A program made the position numbers and the translations under genes. A stretch of DNA of 50,442 bases from Bacteroidota bacterium (GTDB taxonomy: Bacteria; Bacteroidota; Bacteroidia; 2-12-FULL-35-15), in contig CANJPX010000016.1 of the NCBI GenBank assembly GCA_947476185.1, forward strand, positions 1 through 50,442. Reading direction: 5' to 3'. This document shows, in pieces, positions 1-8,862 of this stretch. The notes under the pieces are model-generated. The model did no database searches and was not told the DNA's origin. It was given only the letters and a program-made list of their open reading frames with translations. How positions within the stretch are numbered: the first letter of the stretch is position 1; every line of letters begins with the position of its first letter.

Positions 1-2
1 AT

Positions 3-188
3 ATGTATCGTGCTAACATAAAGTTAGGTCAGGAGGTTGATATTGTTCTGAAAAAAGATCAGCGAACAGGAAAACGAACGCGTGGAAAAGTGCAATTTAT
101 TCTTACTAGTGCAGCATTTCATTCCCGCGGAATAAAAGTTTCATTGGATACAAGGCAAGTAGGAAGAGTTCAGGAGATAATCGACTAA
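3..188 (+). CDS. ywbE: YwbE family protein (DUF2196), probably 5'-partial
   Basis: A 61-residue basic protein whose core (GQEVDIVLKKDQRTGK, then GIKVSLDTRQVGRVQEII) matches the small YwbE/DUF2196 family. The family has no established biochemical role; its short, basic, beta-rich make-up suggests a nucleic acid or ribosome-associated protein, but that is inference. Family members usually have a few more residues before the conserved R-x-(N/D)-I-K. The frame is open to the window edge, so the true start may lie just upstream and this ATG may be internal. The gene ends 71 bases before the next one, which has its own promoter. Confidence 0.8.
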   Translation: MYRANIKLGQEVDIVLKKDQRTGKRTRGKVQFILTSAAFHSRGIKVSLDTRQVGRVQEIID

Positions 189-203
189 TTCTTTTTTTTG
201 CAG

Positions 204-235
204 TTTGTAATAGACATGTTTTTGATGTAGATTTG
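204..235 (+). promoter_or_regulatory. Bacteroidota-type promoter for the CotH gene
   Basis: TTTG at 204-207 and TAGATTTG at 228-235 match the -33 and -7 elements (TTTG, then TAnnTTTG) with 20 bases between them. Transcription would start near 240, giving a leader of about 20 bases before the ATG at 260. No Shine-Dalgarno site is visible, as is usual in this phylum. Confidence 0.65.
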
Positions 236-259
236 TTAGTATTCACATTAAACTAATCT

Positions 260-2341
260 ATGAAAAAAATATTTACATCCCTTTTTCTAATCTCTTCAGT
301 CTTTATTTATTCTCAAACTTTTACAGGTGGCAGTGGCCCCATCTCCGATGACGGAATGATCAATGATTTCCCCATCGTTGTTTCAGGTTTAACTCCAATA
401 ACATTGAATGCAACACATGGTTTGGTCAGTGTTTGTATCGATATTACGCATACGTATGATTCGGATCTTAACATAGATCTGATCGCACCTGATGGAACAG
501 ATATTTTACTATTATCATACGTTGGTGGCGGTGACGATAATTTTACAAATACTTGTTTTAGTCAGGGTGCATCAACTTCTATTGTTTCCGGAACAGCTCC
601 TTTTACAGGAAGTTTCAGACCCATGAATACGCTTGGAAATGCAAACAACGGACAAAATGGCAACGGGACCTGGAAATTAAGAATAGTGGATACCTATGCC
701 GCTGATGCAGGAAATGTGATCAGCTGGAATATTTCTTTCGGTGCCGGCGCTCCTCTGCCGAATGTGTTTTCTTCTTCCAATTTACCTATTGTATTGATAA
801 ATACATTTTCTCAAACCATAGTTGATCAGCCGAAGATCAATGCGAACATGAAAATTATTTATAACGGTCCGGGAATAACAAACCATGTTACAGATGTCCC
901 AAATGCCTATAACAATAATATTGGAATTGAACTACGTGGAGCATTTTCTTCTACATTCCCACAAAAGCCTTATGGTTTTGAAACTCGGAATAATTTGATG
1001 GTTCAAAATGATACCACATTGTTAGGTATGCCTGCTGAACATGACTGGTGCTTGCTAACAACCTATAACGATAAAGTATATATCCGAAATACCCTTGCCA
1101 ATAAATTGTTTAGTGAGATGGGACATTATGGAACGCGATCGCGACATTGCGAAGTAGTTTTAAATGGCCAGTATCAGGGAATTTATTTTTTGTCCGAAAG
1201 TATAAAGAGGGACAGCAACAGGGTGAATATTTCTAAACTGGATACAATTGACAATGTGGGGCTTCAGCTTACCGGAGGATACATTATCAAAAATGATTAC
1301 TGGGATGGTACAAACAGCTGGTTATTGAATTATAATCCGATCGATCATCCAACCTACGATGTACATTTGGTATATGATTATCCTAAGCCCGATAAAATTA
1401 CTCCACAGCAAAAAACATACATTCAAACGTATATCAACAGTTTCGAGAGTGCATTATATAGTGCTTCCTACGCTGATCCGACTACCGGTTACCGTGCCTA
1501 TTTAAGCACAGGTTCATTCATTGATTATTTTATTGTTAATGAATTATCACGTAACAATGACGGATTTAAAAAAAGCTGGTACATGAATAAGAACAGAGAT
1601 GATAAGGGAGGGAAATTGAAAGCAGGTCCCGTTTGGGATTTTGATTGGGCCTGGACGAATATTCCTGGATGTGGCATTTTTTCTGCAACAGATGGTTCCG
1701 GTTGGGCATATAAGATCAACGATTGCGGACCAGATGTAAATTCTAATGGCTGGTACGTTCGAATGTTGCAAGACACAACATTTCAAAACGAATTAAAATG
1801 CCGATGGTTGACCTTGCGTTCTTGTATTTTGGATACAACCTATTTGTTTCATAATATTGATTCTACAGCAATTGCATTGGATTCGGCACAGCAACGTCAT
1901 CAGGATAAATGGAGTACTTTGGGAATTGATGTAGGAACACCTGAAATAGGTTTGCAGCCTGCAACATTTCAAGGTGATATCGACTTATTTAAATCCTGGA
2001 TAAGAACAAGAATTGATTGGTTGGATGCTAATATGCCGGGTAATTGCTATAATCTTGGTGTAAACGAAAATGAAGGGTATGATAATGTGATAAGTTTATT
2101 TCCCAATCCAACAAGTGATCATGTTTTTGTTAATATGGAAAATGCGGCGTTCAGCAATTCAACAAAAATTATTATTTCTGATATATTGGGAAGGCAAATA
2201 GCCGAACTGTCGATGAAACAAATTATTGATAACGGAATGCTTATAAATTTAAATGACTATTCTAACGGCACTTATATCATTCGGTTTTTGGAAAAGGGGA
2301 AAGACGTGGAGAAGCCTGTCAGATTGGTTATTCGGAAATAA
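260..2341 (+). CDS. Secreted P-domain and CotH-kinase-like protein with T9SS type A sorting domain
   Basis: A 693-residue exported protein. Residues 1-19 form a signal peptide. Residues about 20-165 are a proprotein convertase P-domain (CIDITHTYDSDLNIDLIAPD, GTWKLRIVD). Residues about 180-600 resemble the CotH family, with RNTLANKLFSEMG, LNGQYQGIYFLSE and VWDFDWAW (D460, D462). CotH proteins of Bacillus spores are atypical protein kinases, and the Asp-rich VWDFDWAW motif is where the family's metal-binding residues lie. The last 80 or so residues (SLFPNPTSDHVFV to the end) are a T9SS type A C-terminal domain, so the protein should cross the outer membrane and be attached or released outside. 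Kinase activity is inferred. The gene stands alone, with its own promoter and a terminator shared with the convergent gene. Confidence 0.82.
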   Translation: MKKIFTSLFLISSVFIYSQTFTGGSGPISDDGMINDFPIVVSGLTPITLNATHGLVSVCIDITHTYDSDLNIDLIAPDGTDILLLSYVGGGDDNFTNTCFSQGASTSIVSGTAPFTGSFRPMNTLGNANNGQNGNGTWKLRIVDTYAADAGNVISWNISFGAGAPLPNVFSSSNLPIVLINTFSQTIVDQPKINANMKIIYNGPGITNHVTDVPNAYNNNIGIELRGAFSSTFPQKPYGFETRNNLMVQNDTTLLGMPAEHDWCLLTTYNDKVYIRNTLANKLFSEMGHYGTRSRHCEVVLNGQYQGIYFLSESIKRDSNRVNISKLDTIDNVGLQLTGGYIIKNDYWDGTNSWLLNYNPIDHPTYDVHLVYDYPKPDKITPQQKTYIQTYINSFESALYSASYADPTTGYRAYLSTGSFIDYFIVNELSRNNDGFKKSWYMNKNRDDKGGKLKAGPVWDFDWAWTNIPGCGIFSATDGSGWAYKINDCGPDVNSNGWYVRMLQDTTFQNELKCRWLTLRSCILDTTYLFHNIDSTAIALDSAQQRHQDKWSTLGIDVGTPEIGLQPATFQGDIDLFKSWIRTRIDWLDANMPGNCYNLGVNENEGYDNVISLFPNPTSDHVFVNMENAAFSNSTKIIISDILGRQIAELSMKQIIDNGMLINLNDYSNGTYIIRFLEKGKDVEKPVRLVIRK

Positions 2342-2350
2342 TTTAACAAA

Positions 2351-2389
2351 ATAAAAAAGGCTCCGGTGAAAATCAGGAGCCTTTTTTAT
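2351..2389. terminator. Bidirectional intrinsic terminator
   Basis: A perfect inverted repeat (2351-2364 against 2376-2389) with GGCTCC/GGAGCC at its core and A/T runs on both sides. It lies between the convergent CotH and TPR-SPOR genes and can end transcription from both. Confidence 0.88.
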
Positions 2390-2403
2390 GTATAGAATAT
2401 TTA

Positions 2404-5217
2404 TCAGTTGATCTTTTTATGGTAGAAATTTTTTGCAATAACTTCTCTCATCAGAACTCTTTGACCTTTATACATCGCAGTTATCCATGCATCAGTAGTT
2501 CCAAGTTTAATACATTCTTCTCTAAAAATTTCAGCATCTCCAATTGTTGAAAATTCACGCATTGTAAATCTGGTAATTCCATCCGGATACGGAGTAACTA
2601 GTGCCGGAGGAGGTTCTAAACTGTTAAGGTTTTTATGTTTAAAGTTTTGTGGCTTGCGATAAGCGCCGATCTGAACTCTGAATATTAAACCTTCTGTGCA
2701 TACATGAGCCGCTTGTTCATTAAACTTTTTGAAAATTTCTTTATCATTAAAATCTTTTCCAACAAAGTAAGAGAAATCTTGTGGTGCATTCGGGTCACAT
2801 GGATTATTATATTCTTCAAGTGTTTTACGGACACCAAAAAAGAAAACAGTAACAAAAGATTCTGCTGATGCAGGGTCTTTTTCCAAAAGCGTTTTTTTGA
2901 ATGCTTCAGCCTGGGCTAAAGTTTTAAAAGGTCCCATTGTATACCTGGTTTTGCCATCCGGGTATTTTTTACTTTCTATCTTTCCGTATTTATTCAGGTT
3001 ATCAAGTTTAAAATCAGCTGGATTCTCAACTGCACCAATTTCTAATTTATAGGTTAATCCTGAAATTTCTGATGTCCCTTGGTCCTTTGAAAGATTTGTT
3101 TCTACATTGCCTGTATTTAATGCTATAATTCCTTTTTTCTCTTTAATTACTTTCGTGTCTGTTGGAGCTGTATAATCTTTACGAGTATACTCACTTGCAT
3201 AATACTGTTGTATCAATTTGCGTTTGTTGCAGTCGTCAACTGTAACTAAGACATTTTTAAGTGATGTGTCCTTGTCAATTACTTTGTATTTAAATATTTC
3301 TGCATCCAAAAGTGTTTTGAATCCTGCAAAATAAAAAGTGGTACCAATAGAATCTTTTCGTTGTTGAATATCTCCAAGGACTTTTGTTTTTTCAGGATTA
3401 AAGTCAATTGGATTTTCAAATGTTCCTAATTCCAGGTTATAAGAAACACATTCATTTTTAACTTCTCCATATTGTCTGATAATATCTTGGTAAACTCGTG
3501 CTTCATAAATTTCAGCCTTGCGTTCTTCGTTATACCTTCTTATTTGATCGTTTATCTGTGATTGAATAACATTTGATTCTTCTTTAACCGAAACTATTCC
3601 GTTTGCTTTTTTATAATCATCGGTATAAAATTTGAAATCTTTTTGAATTTGAACATAGGTCTCTAAACTTTTTACATTTACGTATTGTATTTGCGCCTCG
3701 TAACCTTCAACTTCAATAGCAACTTTATAATTATTACCAGGAGTAAGTGCGATCAAATATTTACCACTTGCAGAGTTTGAATGGTAAGTTCCTATCTTCT
3801 CACCGATATCATTATTTGATACATTTATAGTTGCATCTACAGCATTATCATTGGCAAATACAGTTCCTACAACGAGTGCAAGAATTGGTTTTTCACCAAA
3901 GAATCCTGGTGTTACTGTATAAAGATCTTGTTGTCCTTTACCACCATTCATGTCAGATGAATAATAACCATGTTCACCGTCAGCAGTCAATACATAAAAG
4001 CGTTCATCCTCAGTTGTGTTTATCGGATAACCAATATTGGTAGGATCACCCCATTTGTCATCCTTTAAAGTGGAATACATGATGTCATATCCTCCAATGC
4101 TATTGTGCCCTTCGGAGCTAAAAAATAATGTAACTCCATCCGGATGAATAAAAGGGGAGTCTTCATTATATAGTGTATTTATTGAAGGTCCCAGATTCTC
4201 TGCTTTTCCCCAACTTCCGTCAGGCATTTTTTTACTGATATAAATATCTTTTCCTCCCAATCCACCTGGTCGTTCACTTGCAAAATAGAGTGTTTGTTCA
4301 TCGCTAGAAAGCGAACAGCTTCCTTCCCAATATTTTGTATTGATATTTGGTCCAAGCGCCTTAGCTTCTCCCCAAATATTTCCTATCAATGAACTCATAT
4401 ATATATCGCCACCATCTTTATCTGTGCTATGGAAAATAAATAATTTTTGTCCATCAGAAGATAATGCGATACTTGCATCGTGATTTTTTGTGTTGATATT
4501 CGGACCAATACTTTCCGGAGTCAACCAGTGATCACCAACACGCTGAGAAACAAATACATCTTCATAATATGAGCCATCCGGGTCCGCATTGAAGTCAGCA
4601 TCCATAAGACCTCCGGTACATTTCGGACCGGTATAAGTAAAGATCAATATCGATTCATCTGAAGATATTACCGGTACATATTCTTGGTTTTCTGTATTTA
4701 CACCATCATCAATATTTTTAATATCACATTTTACTTTTAGCCCCACAAATACTTTCGCGTTCTTGCTGTTTTCGATGTATCTTTTTGCTAACAGTTGTTG
4801 ATTAACGGATGGTGCAGGTTTTAGGGCCAGGTATTTATTTAATGAAACGATCGCAGATTCAAAATCATAATTTAAATGATATGCTCTTCCAAGGTAGAAA
4901 TCAATATCAGGATAGGAAGGGTCGGTTTGCTGGACATCTTTGAATAATTGAATGGCTTTATTTTTTTCATCAATTTTATTCAAATAACAAATACCTGTTT
5001 TATATTTAAAATAGATCTCTTCCGGATGGGCTGTCAACAGGTCAAGAAAGAGTGGAAGGGCCCTTAGGTAGTTTTCTTCTGTATAAAAGTATTCGGCATT
5101 TTGTAATTTTTTTGTTTCGTCCTTATTTAACTTTTTCAGATTGGGTTTTCCGCTTTTTTGGGCAAAAGCATTGGTAAATAAAAGCAAAACCGAAAAAATG
5201 ACAAGTATTTTTTTCAT
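2404..5217 (-). CDS. PorE-like envelope protein: TPR, PD40 propeller, carboxypeptidase-regulatory-like domain, three SPOR-like repeats
   Basis: A 937-residue exported protein (signal peptide to about residue 19). Domains in order: TPR repeats (about 25-160), a PD40/WD40-like propeller (about 170-440, repeated SSDGQKLFIF and SSDEQTLYFAS strands), a carboxypeptidase-regulatory-like beta domain (about 444-525), a charged linker, then three SPOR-like units at about 588-672, 720-810 and 842-930. Each unit has an (E/Q)(L/I)G(T/A) strand and a later F-x-T-x-x-(D/Q)AE-x-F helix start (FKTLLDAEIF, FKTLAQAEAF, FSTIGDAEIF). The first three domains follow the layout of the T9SS component PorE, which ends in an OmpA domain that binds peptidoglycan. 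Here SPOR-like repeats, which in other families bind bare glycan strands, take that place. A periplasmic wall-anchored scaffold role is inferred. No clear promoter was found in the 218 bases upstream. Confidence 0.78.
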   Translation of the reverse strand: MKKILVIFSVLLLFTNAFAQKSGKPNLKKLNKDETKKLQNAEYFYTEENYLRALPLFLDLLTAHPEEIYFKYKTGICYLNKIDEKNKAIQLFKDVQQTDPSYPDIDFYLGRAYHLNYDFESAIVSLNKYLALKPAPSVNQQLLAKRYIENSKNAKVFVGLKVKCDIKNIDDGVNTENQEYVPVISSDESILIFTYTGPKCTGGLMDADFNADPDGSYYEDVFVSQRVGDHWLTPESIGPNINTKNHDASIALSSDGQKLFIFHSTDKDGGDIYMSSLIGNIWGEAKALGPNINTKYWEGSCSLSSDEQTLYFASERPGGLGGKDIYISKKMPDGSWGKAENLGPSINTLYNEDSPFIHPDGVTLFFSSEGHNSIGGYDIMYSTLKDDKWGDPTNIGYPINTTEDERFYVLTADGEHGYYSSDMNGGKGQQDLYTVTPGFFGEKPILALVVGTVFANDNAVDATINVSNNDIGEKIGTYHSNSASGKYLIALTPGNNYKVAIEVEGYEAQIQYVNVKSLETYVQIQKDFKFYTDDYKKANGIVSVKEESNVIQSQINDQIRRYNEERKAEIYEARVYQDIIRQYGEVKNECVSYNLELGTFENPIDFNPEKTKVLGDIQQRKDSIGTTFYFAGFKTLLDAEIFKYKVIDKDTSLKNVLVTVDDCNKRKLIQQYYASEYTRKDYTAPTDTKVIKEKKGIIALNTGNVETNLSKDQGTSEISGLTYKLEIGAVENPADFKLDNLNKYGKIESKKYPDGKTRYTMGPFKTLAQAEAFKKTLLEKDPASAESFVTVFFFGVRKTLEEYNNPCDPNAPQDFSYFVGKDFNDKEIFKKFNEQAAHVCTEGLIFRVQIGAYRKPQNFKHKNLNSLEPPPALVTPYPDGITRFTMREFSTIGDAEIFREECIKLGTTDAWITAMYKGQRVLMREVIAKNFYHKKIN

Positions 5218-5428
5218 AAAATAGGTTATCGTTAATACAATCGAAAAAACACAGTTCTCCCATTAACATCACTAAATTCACTATAATATAAGGTATATTG
5301 ACTTCCGCTATTTCAAACTTATAAACATCGGCTCGTTGAAAAAGCTGACTTTTATGAATGTTTGTTTTGGTGGAATGGTTGATATGAAATAGTTATAAGC
5401 GTTTTTTCTTAAATTTTTTTAAGCAGAA

Positions 5429-5436
5429 TATATTTG
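5429..5436 (+). promoter_or_regulatory. -7 promoter element of the O-methyltransferase gene
   Basis: TATATTTG matches TAnnTTTG exactly. Transcription would begin near 5441, so a GTG at 5436 cannot be the start and the ATG at 5466 is preferred. The -33 element is weak (a T-run around 5402-5418). Confidence 0.55.
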
Positions 5437-5465
5437 TGTACTTTCGTATTATAAATATTGCATCA

Positions 5466-6107
5466 ATGGATTTTATTGACGAAAAAATAGAAAATTATGC
5501 CTTAGCTCACTCTCAGGATGAGTCTGATGTGCTCAAAAAATTAAATAGGGAAACTCATGCAAAAGTGATTGCTCCTCGAATGTTGTCGGGTCATATGCAA
5601 GGTAATTTGTTAAGTATGTTGAGTAAAATGATACAACCGGAACAAATATTGGAGATTGGCACTTATACAGGGTATTCTGCTATTTGTCTTTCACAGGGAC
5701 TGCAGGAAAATGGTAAACTGCATACAATTGATATTAATGATGAATTGGAAAAAATGACTCGTGCTTTTATAGATGAAGCGGGTTTGACCAATAAAATAAA
5801 TGTATATATAGGTAATGCATTGAATATTATTCCTACTATAAATGAGCTCTTTGATCTGGTTTTTATTGATGCGGATAAGAAGAATTATTCGGCATATTAT
5901 GATCTGGTCTTTGATAAGGTGAGACCAGGAGGATTTATTATTGCTGATAATGTTCTTTGGAGTGGAAAAGTTATAGATAATGAGAACATAATGGATTCGG
6001 ATACAAAGGCGATACACGAATACAATAAAAAGATTCACATTGATCCTCGTGTTGAGCATATGTTATTGCCCGTTCGTGATGGATTAATGATAGCAAGAAA
6101 AAAATAA
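5466..6107 (+). CDS. Class I SAM-dependent O-methyltransferase (COMT-like)
   Basis: A 213-residue cytosolic enzyme of the caffeoyl-CoA/catechol O-methyltransferase family (Methyltransf_3). Seen: SAM-binding ILEIGTYTGYSA (61-72), the metal-site strand FIDADKK (133-139) and IADNVLW (159-165), giving Asp135, Asp161 and Asn162 as the expected divalent metal ligands. These enzymes move a methyl group from SAM to a catechol-like hydroxyl; the substrate here is unknown. The start was chosen at the ATG because the upstream GTG overlaps the -7 promoter box. Length is typical. It is followed 44 bases later by the threonine aldolase gene and is probably co-transcribed with it. Confidence 0.88.
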   Translation: MDFIDEKIENYALAHSQDESDVLKKLNRETHAKVIAPRMLSGHMQGNLLSMLSKMIQPEQILEIGTYTGYSAICLSQGLQENGKLHTIDINDELEKMTRAFIDEAGLTNKINVYIGNALNIIPTINELFDLVFIDADKKNYSAYYDLVFDKVRPGGFIIADNVLWSGKVIDNENIMDSDTKAIHEYNKKIHIDPRVEHMLLPVRDGLMIARKK

Positions 6108-6151
6108 ATATTGCTCTTTCGAATTGAGCGGTTGTACTTAATAAAACATTT

Positions 6152-7168
6152 ATGATAATAGATCTTAGAAGTGATACAGTGACAAAGCCAACAAAAGGTA
6201 TGCTGGAGGCAATGTTCAATGCACAAGTTGGTGATGATGTATTTGGTGAAGAACCAACTGTGAACGCTTTGGAGCAAAAGGCTGCCAAATTATTTGGCAA
6301 GGAAGCCGCAGTTTTTTGTCCTTCCGGAACAATGACAAATCAAATAGCAATTAAGGTGCATACACAGCCCGGGGATGAAGTCTTGTGCGATACCACTGCG
6401 CATATATATAATTATGAAGGCGGTGGAATATCCTTTAATTCTGGTGTTCAGGCTAAATTGATTCCCGGTGAACGTGGAAGGATTTCTGCTCAACAGGTTC
6501 AGGAAAGTATTAATCCTGCTTTTGATTGGTTAACAAAAACAAGTTTGGTTTGTGTCGAGAATACAGGAAACAGGGCAGGAGGGAGTTACTATTTTTTGGA
6601 TCAATTGCAGGAATTGGCCGAAGTATGTAAAAAAAATAAATTGAATTATCATTTAGATGGGGCAAGGATCTTTAATGCAATCATTGAAGCAGGATATACA
6701 ACTTCTCAGATCGGAAACTGTTTCGATTCTATTTCTGTCTGTCTTTCTAAAGGGTTGGGTGCTCCGGTAGGATCTTTGTTGCTAGGCGACAAAGAATTTA
6801 TCCGGAAGGCCAGAAGAGTCCGTAAAGTATTCGGTGGAGGCATGCGACAAGCTGGTTATCTAGCTGCCGCCGGGATATATGCCCTTGACAATAATGTTGA
6901 ACGTTTGAAGGAAGATCATAAACGAGCGAAAAAACTAGCATCTACAATGAGCACTTTAGGTTTTATTGAAAATGTATTGCCTGTTGATACGAATATTATC
7001 ATATTTAATTTGAATGAAAAATTACAGCCGGAAGCATTTGTTCAGAAATTGGCAGATAATAATATTAAAGCCGTTGGATTTGGAAAGCAAGCTATCCGCT
7101 TTGTTACTCATTTGGATTTTACCGATGAGATGTTAGAAAGAGTTGAAAAAGTTTTAAGATCAATTTAA
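6152..7168 (+). CDS. ltaE: Low-specificity L-threonine aldolase
   Basis: A 338-residue PLP enzyme of the beta-eliminating lyase/threonine aldolase family. It cleaves L-threonine or allo-threonine to glycine and acetaldehyde. Seen: the N-terminal [32 protein letters not shown] with the Asp that pairs with the cofactor (D169), and [14 protein letters not shown] with the PLP-binding lysine K200. Length is typical. No own promoter was found in the 44 bases after the O-methyltransferase gene, and only 11 bases separate it from the small secreted protein gene downstream, so the three are likely one operon. Confidence 0.93.
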   Translation: MIIDLRSDTVTKPTKGMLEAMFNAQVGDDVFGEEPTVNALEQKAAKLFGKEAAVFCPSGTMTNQIAIKVHTQPGDEVLCDTTAHIYNYEGGGISFNSGVQAKLIPGERGRISAQQVQESINPAFDWLTKTSLVCVENTGNRAGGSYYFLDQLQELAEVCKKNKLNYHLDGARIFNAIIEAGYTTSQIGNCFDSISVCLSKGLGAPVGSLLLGDKEFIRKARRVRKVFGGGMRQAGYLAAAGIYALDNNVERLKEDHKRAKKLASTMSTLGFIENVLPVDTNIIIFNLNEKLQPEAFVQKLADNNIKAVGFGKQAIRFVTHLDFTDEMLERVEKVLRSI

Positions 7169-7179
7169 ATTTTTATAAA

Positions 7180-7656
7180 ATGAAACGTATTGCTTTTTTA
7201 TTTTTATTCTCGTCTTCTGTATCTATTGCACAAGACATGACAATGATCAAAGCAACCAAGCAAACGATAAATTCTGGAGCAGCACCAACTTCAACAACAA
7301 ATTATTTGATTGAAATAAAAAAATCGAAAAAGTGCAAACTTTCGATAGATTCGGTTGTTAATGTTTATACACAGAAAACAACAGCTTTTAACATTGTAAA
7401 AGTTGATAACCCTGAAAGTGTTTCTCCGAACTATAAACAAGTAAATGCTACATCCATTAAAGACAAGGGCGTGTTTCAGATTACCTTCGCATCAATGAAA
7501 AATCGCGGAAGCGGCCGGCCGGGAACACCTATGAATTTGATGGTTCCTATTGCCGATTTTACGCAAGGTGCAATTGTTTATTATACTGTCGGGAAAAAGA
7601 AAAAACAATTGTTGGTTGAATCCTTTGAGGAATTAGAGACGATAAATGCTCCTTAG
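7180..7656 (+). CDS. Small secreted protein of unknown function
   Basis: A 158-residue protein with a clear signal peptide (MKRIAFLFLFSSSVSIAQ) and a mature part rich in Lys, Thr and Ser with predicted beta strands. I recognise no family. It lies 11 bases after the threonine aldolase gene. Its stop codon overlaps the stop codon of the convergent methyltransferase gene by four bases, so no terminator can lie between them. Confidence 0.72.
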   Translation: MKRIAFLFLFSSSVSIAQDMTMIKATKQTINSGAAPTSTTNYLIEIKKSKKCKLSIDSVVNVYTQKTTAFNIVKVDNPESVSPNYKQVNATSIKDKGVFQITFASMKNRGSGRPGTPMNLMVPIADFTQGAIVYYTVGKKKKQLLVESFEELETINAP

Positions 7657-8204
7657 TTGGTGCAAGTAAAAACGAATGCAGGCGGCAGATTCATTGGAGT
7701 GAAATTCAAGTCCACATTTTTAAAGATCGTTCTTAATCTTTTATAAACATTCAATGAATATTGATATTGAATGAAGGCTCCTTCCTTGCTTAATACTTTC
7801 GTTACAATAGCAAGAATGGCATTTACCACTTTATTAGGGATCATGGCAAAGGGCAAAGAAGAAACAATGTAATCTACTTTATCAATTTTATGTTCGACAA
7901 GGTACTGTTCCAGTTTTTCCGCTGAATCACTGATGATAACCAAACGGGGATCGTTGATCTTATTAAGCCTTTCGCAAAATTCTTTATTGATCTCAAAAGC
8001 AAGTAATATTGAATCACTAGGCATTTTCTTTAAAAGTTCGTGAGTAATAATTCCTGTGCCCGGTCCGAATTCAATAATGCATTTCACATTCGTAAAATTG
8101 ATAGGGTCAACCATCTTTTTTACTAAAAATTTGGAACTGGGTGCAACAGCACCGACATTTTTGCCTTGTTTGAAAAATTCTTTTAAAAACTCTTTCTTGC
8201 TCAC
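7653..8204 (-). CDS. SAM-dependent methyltransferase related to phospholipid N-methyltransferases / rRNA adenine dimethylases
   Basis: Residues just after the start (FFKQGKNVGAVAPSSKFLVK) match the N-terminal signature of bacterial phospholipid N-methyltransferase-like proteins. CIIEFGPGTGIITHELLKK is the SAM-binding motif I of the KsgA/Pmt fold, and VDYIVSSLPFAMIP resembles the motif IV region. It may methylate phosphatidylethanolamine head groups or another lipid at the membrane; the substrate is inferred. The open frame extends to a TTG at 8228, but that codon overlaps the likely -7 box at 8226-8233, so I chose the GTG at 8204, which fits the family N-terminus. The gene overlaps the end of the convergent secreted-protein gene. 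Confidence 0.75.
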   Translation of the reverse strand: MSKKEFLKEFFKQGKNVGAVAPSSKFLVKKMVDPINFTNVKCIIEFGPGTGIITHELLKKMPSDSILLAFEINKEFCERLNKINDPRLVIISDSAEKLEQYLVEHKIDKVDYIVSSLPFAMIPNKVVNAILAIVTKVLSKEGAFIQYQYSLNVYKRLRTIFKNVDLNFTPMNLPPAFVFTCTN

Positions 8205-8225
8205 TATCTCATCGGTTTGGTAGTA

Positions 8226-8233
8226 CAAATAAA
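8226..8233 (-). promoter_or_regulatory. Probable -7 element of the methyltransferase gene
   Basis: On the minus strand the sequence is TTTATTTG, one mismatch from TAnnTTTG. It lies 21 bases before the GTG start at 8204 and supports that start over the TTG at 8228. Confidence 0.4.
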
Positions 8234-8259
8234 ACGATTTATTATCGAATTATGAAATT

Positions 8260-8748
8260 TTAAAACAGTTCTGTTTGTTTTCCGAAAATAACATCATTTT
8301 CATGCTTTAGAAGCCATTGTTTTCGCCATAAACCACCGGCATATCCGGTGAGCTTGCCATCACTGCCAATTACCCGATGGCAAGGTATTATTATTGGCAG
8401 AGGATTTTTTCCGTTGGCATTCCCGACTGCACGGGTGGCGTTTTCATCTCCCAATAGTTTTGAAATATCTAAGTAGGAACTCGTTTTTCCAAAAGGAATA
8501 TCTTTTAACTTTTCCCACACCCGTTTTTGGAATTCACTCCCGAGCGGATTTAATTTTAATCCGAATTCTTTTCTGATGCCTATAAAGTATTCATCCAATT
8601 GATAAACAACTTCTTTTAATGATCCGTCAATTTTTTTTGTAGGATCTGTCTTTTCATCCTGGAATAATATACTGGAAACACCATCTTCGTTCCCTTTTAT
8701 TTCGATTGTTCCGATAGGCGATGAGTAATATGCAGTGTGGAAATCCAT
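8260..8748 (-). CDS. ogt: Methylated-DNA--protein-cysteine S-methyltransferase
   Basis: A 162-residue DNA repair protein that removes O6-alkyl groups from guanine onto its own cysteine in a one-use reaction. Seen: IIPCHRVIGSDGKLTGYAGG with the acceptor Cys123, the helix-turn-helix region FQKRVWEKLKDIPFGKTSSY, and ATRAVGNANGKNP with the arginine finger. The N-terminal domain (YYSSPIGTIEIKG) is the short Ogt/MGMT type, with no AraC-like Ada domain. The promoter -7 box ends only five bases before the ATG, so the message is probably leaderless. Confidence 0.95.
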   Translation of the reverse strand: MDFHTAYYSSPIGTIEIKGNEDGVSSILFQDEKTDPTKKIDGSLKEVVYQLDEYFIGIRKEFGLKLNPLGSEFQKRVWEKLKDIPFGKTSSYLDISKLLGDENATRAVGNANGKNPLPIIIPCHRVIGSDGKLTGYAGGLWRKQWLLKHENDVIFGKQTELF

Positions 8749-8753
8749 GATAA

Positions 8754-8761
8754 CAAAAATA
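8754..8761 (-). promoter_or_regulatory. -7 promoter element of ogt, 5 bases from the start codon
   Basis: The minus strand reads TATTTTTG followed by TTATC and then the ATG. This exact match to TAnnTTTG puts the transcription start at or one or two bases before the start codon. No good -33 element is seen at the usual distance. Confidence 0.5.
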
Positions 8762-8766
8762 AAACT

Positions 8767-8798
8767 TTAGAAACAAAAAACCTATAGTTTCCTATAGG
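8767..8798 (-). terminator. Intrinsic terminator of the fad operon
   Basis: On the minus strand CCTATAG, four loop bases and CTATAGG are followed by a run of six T. It lies about 65 bases after the fadE stop codon and separates the fatty acid operon from ogt. Confidence 0.8.
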
Positions 8799-8862
8799 CT
8801 CTTTGTATTGATTAGAGATCATTCAGATCTCGATACTATCGTTGCAGATAATAATGCAATGC

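Noticed and set aside
5436-5465. GTG start adding ten residues to the O-methyltransferase
   Set aside because: The GTG is part of the -7 promoter box TATATTTG, so it would not be in the message.
8205-8228. TTG start for the SAM methyltransferase
   Set aside because: It overlaps the probable -7 box at 8226-8233, and the family N-terminus begins at the GTG at 8204.
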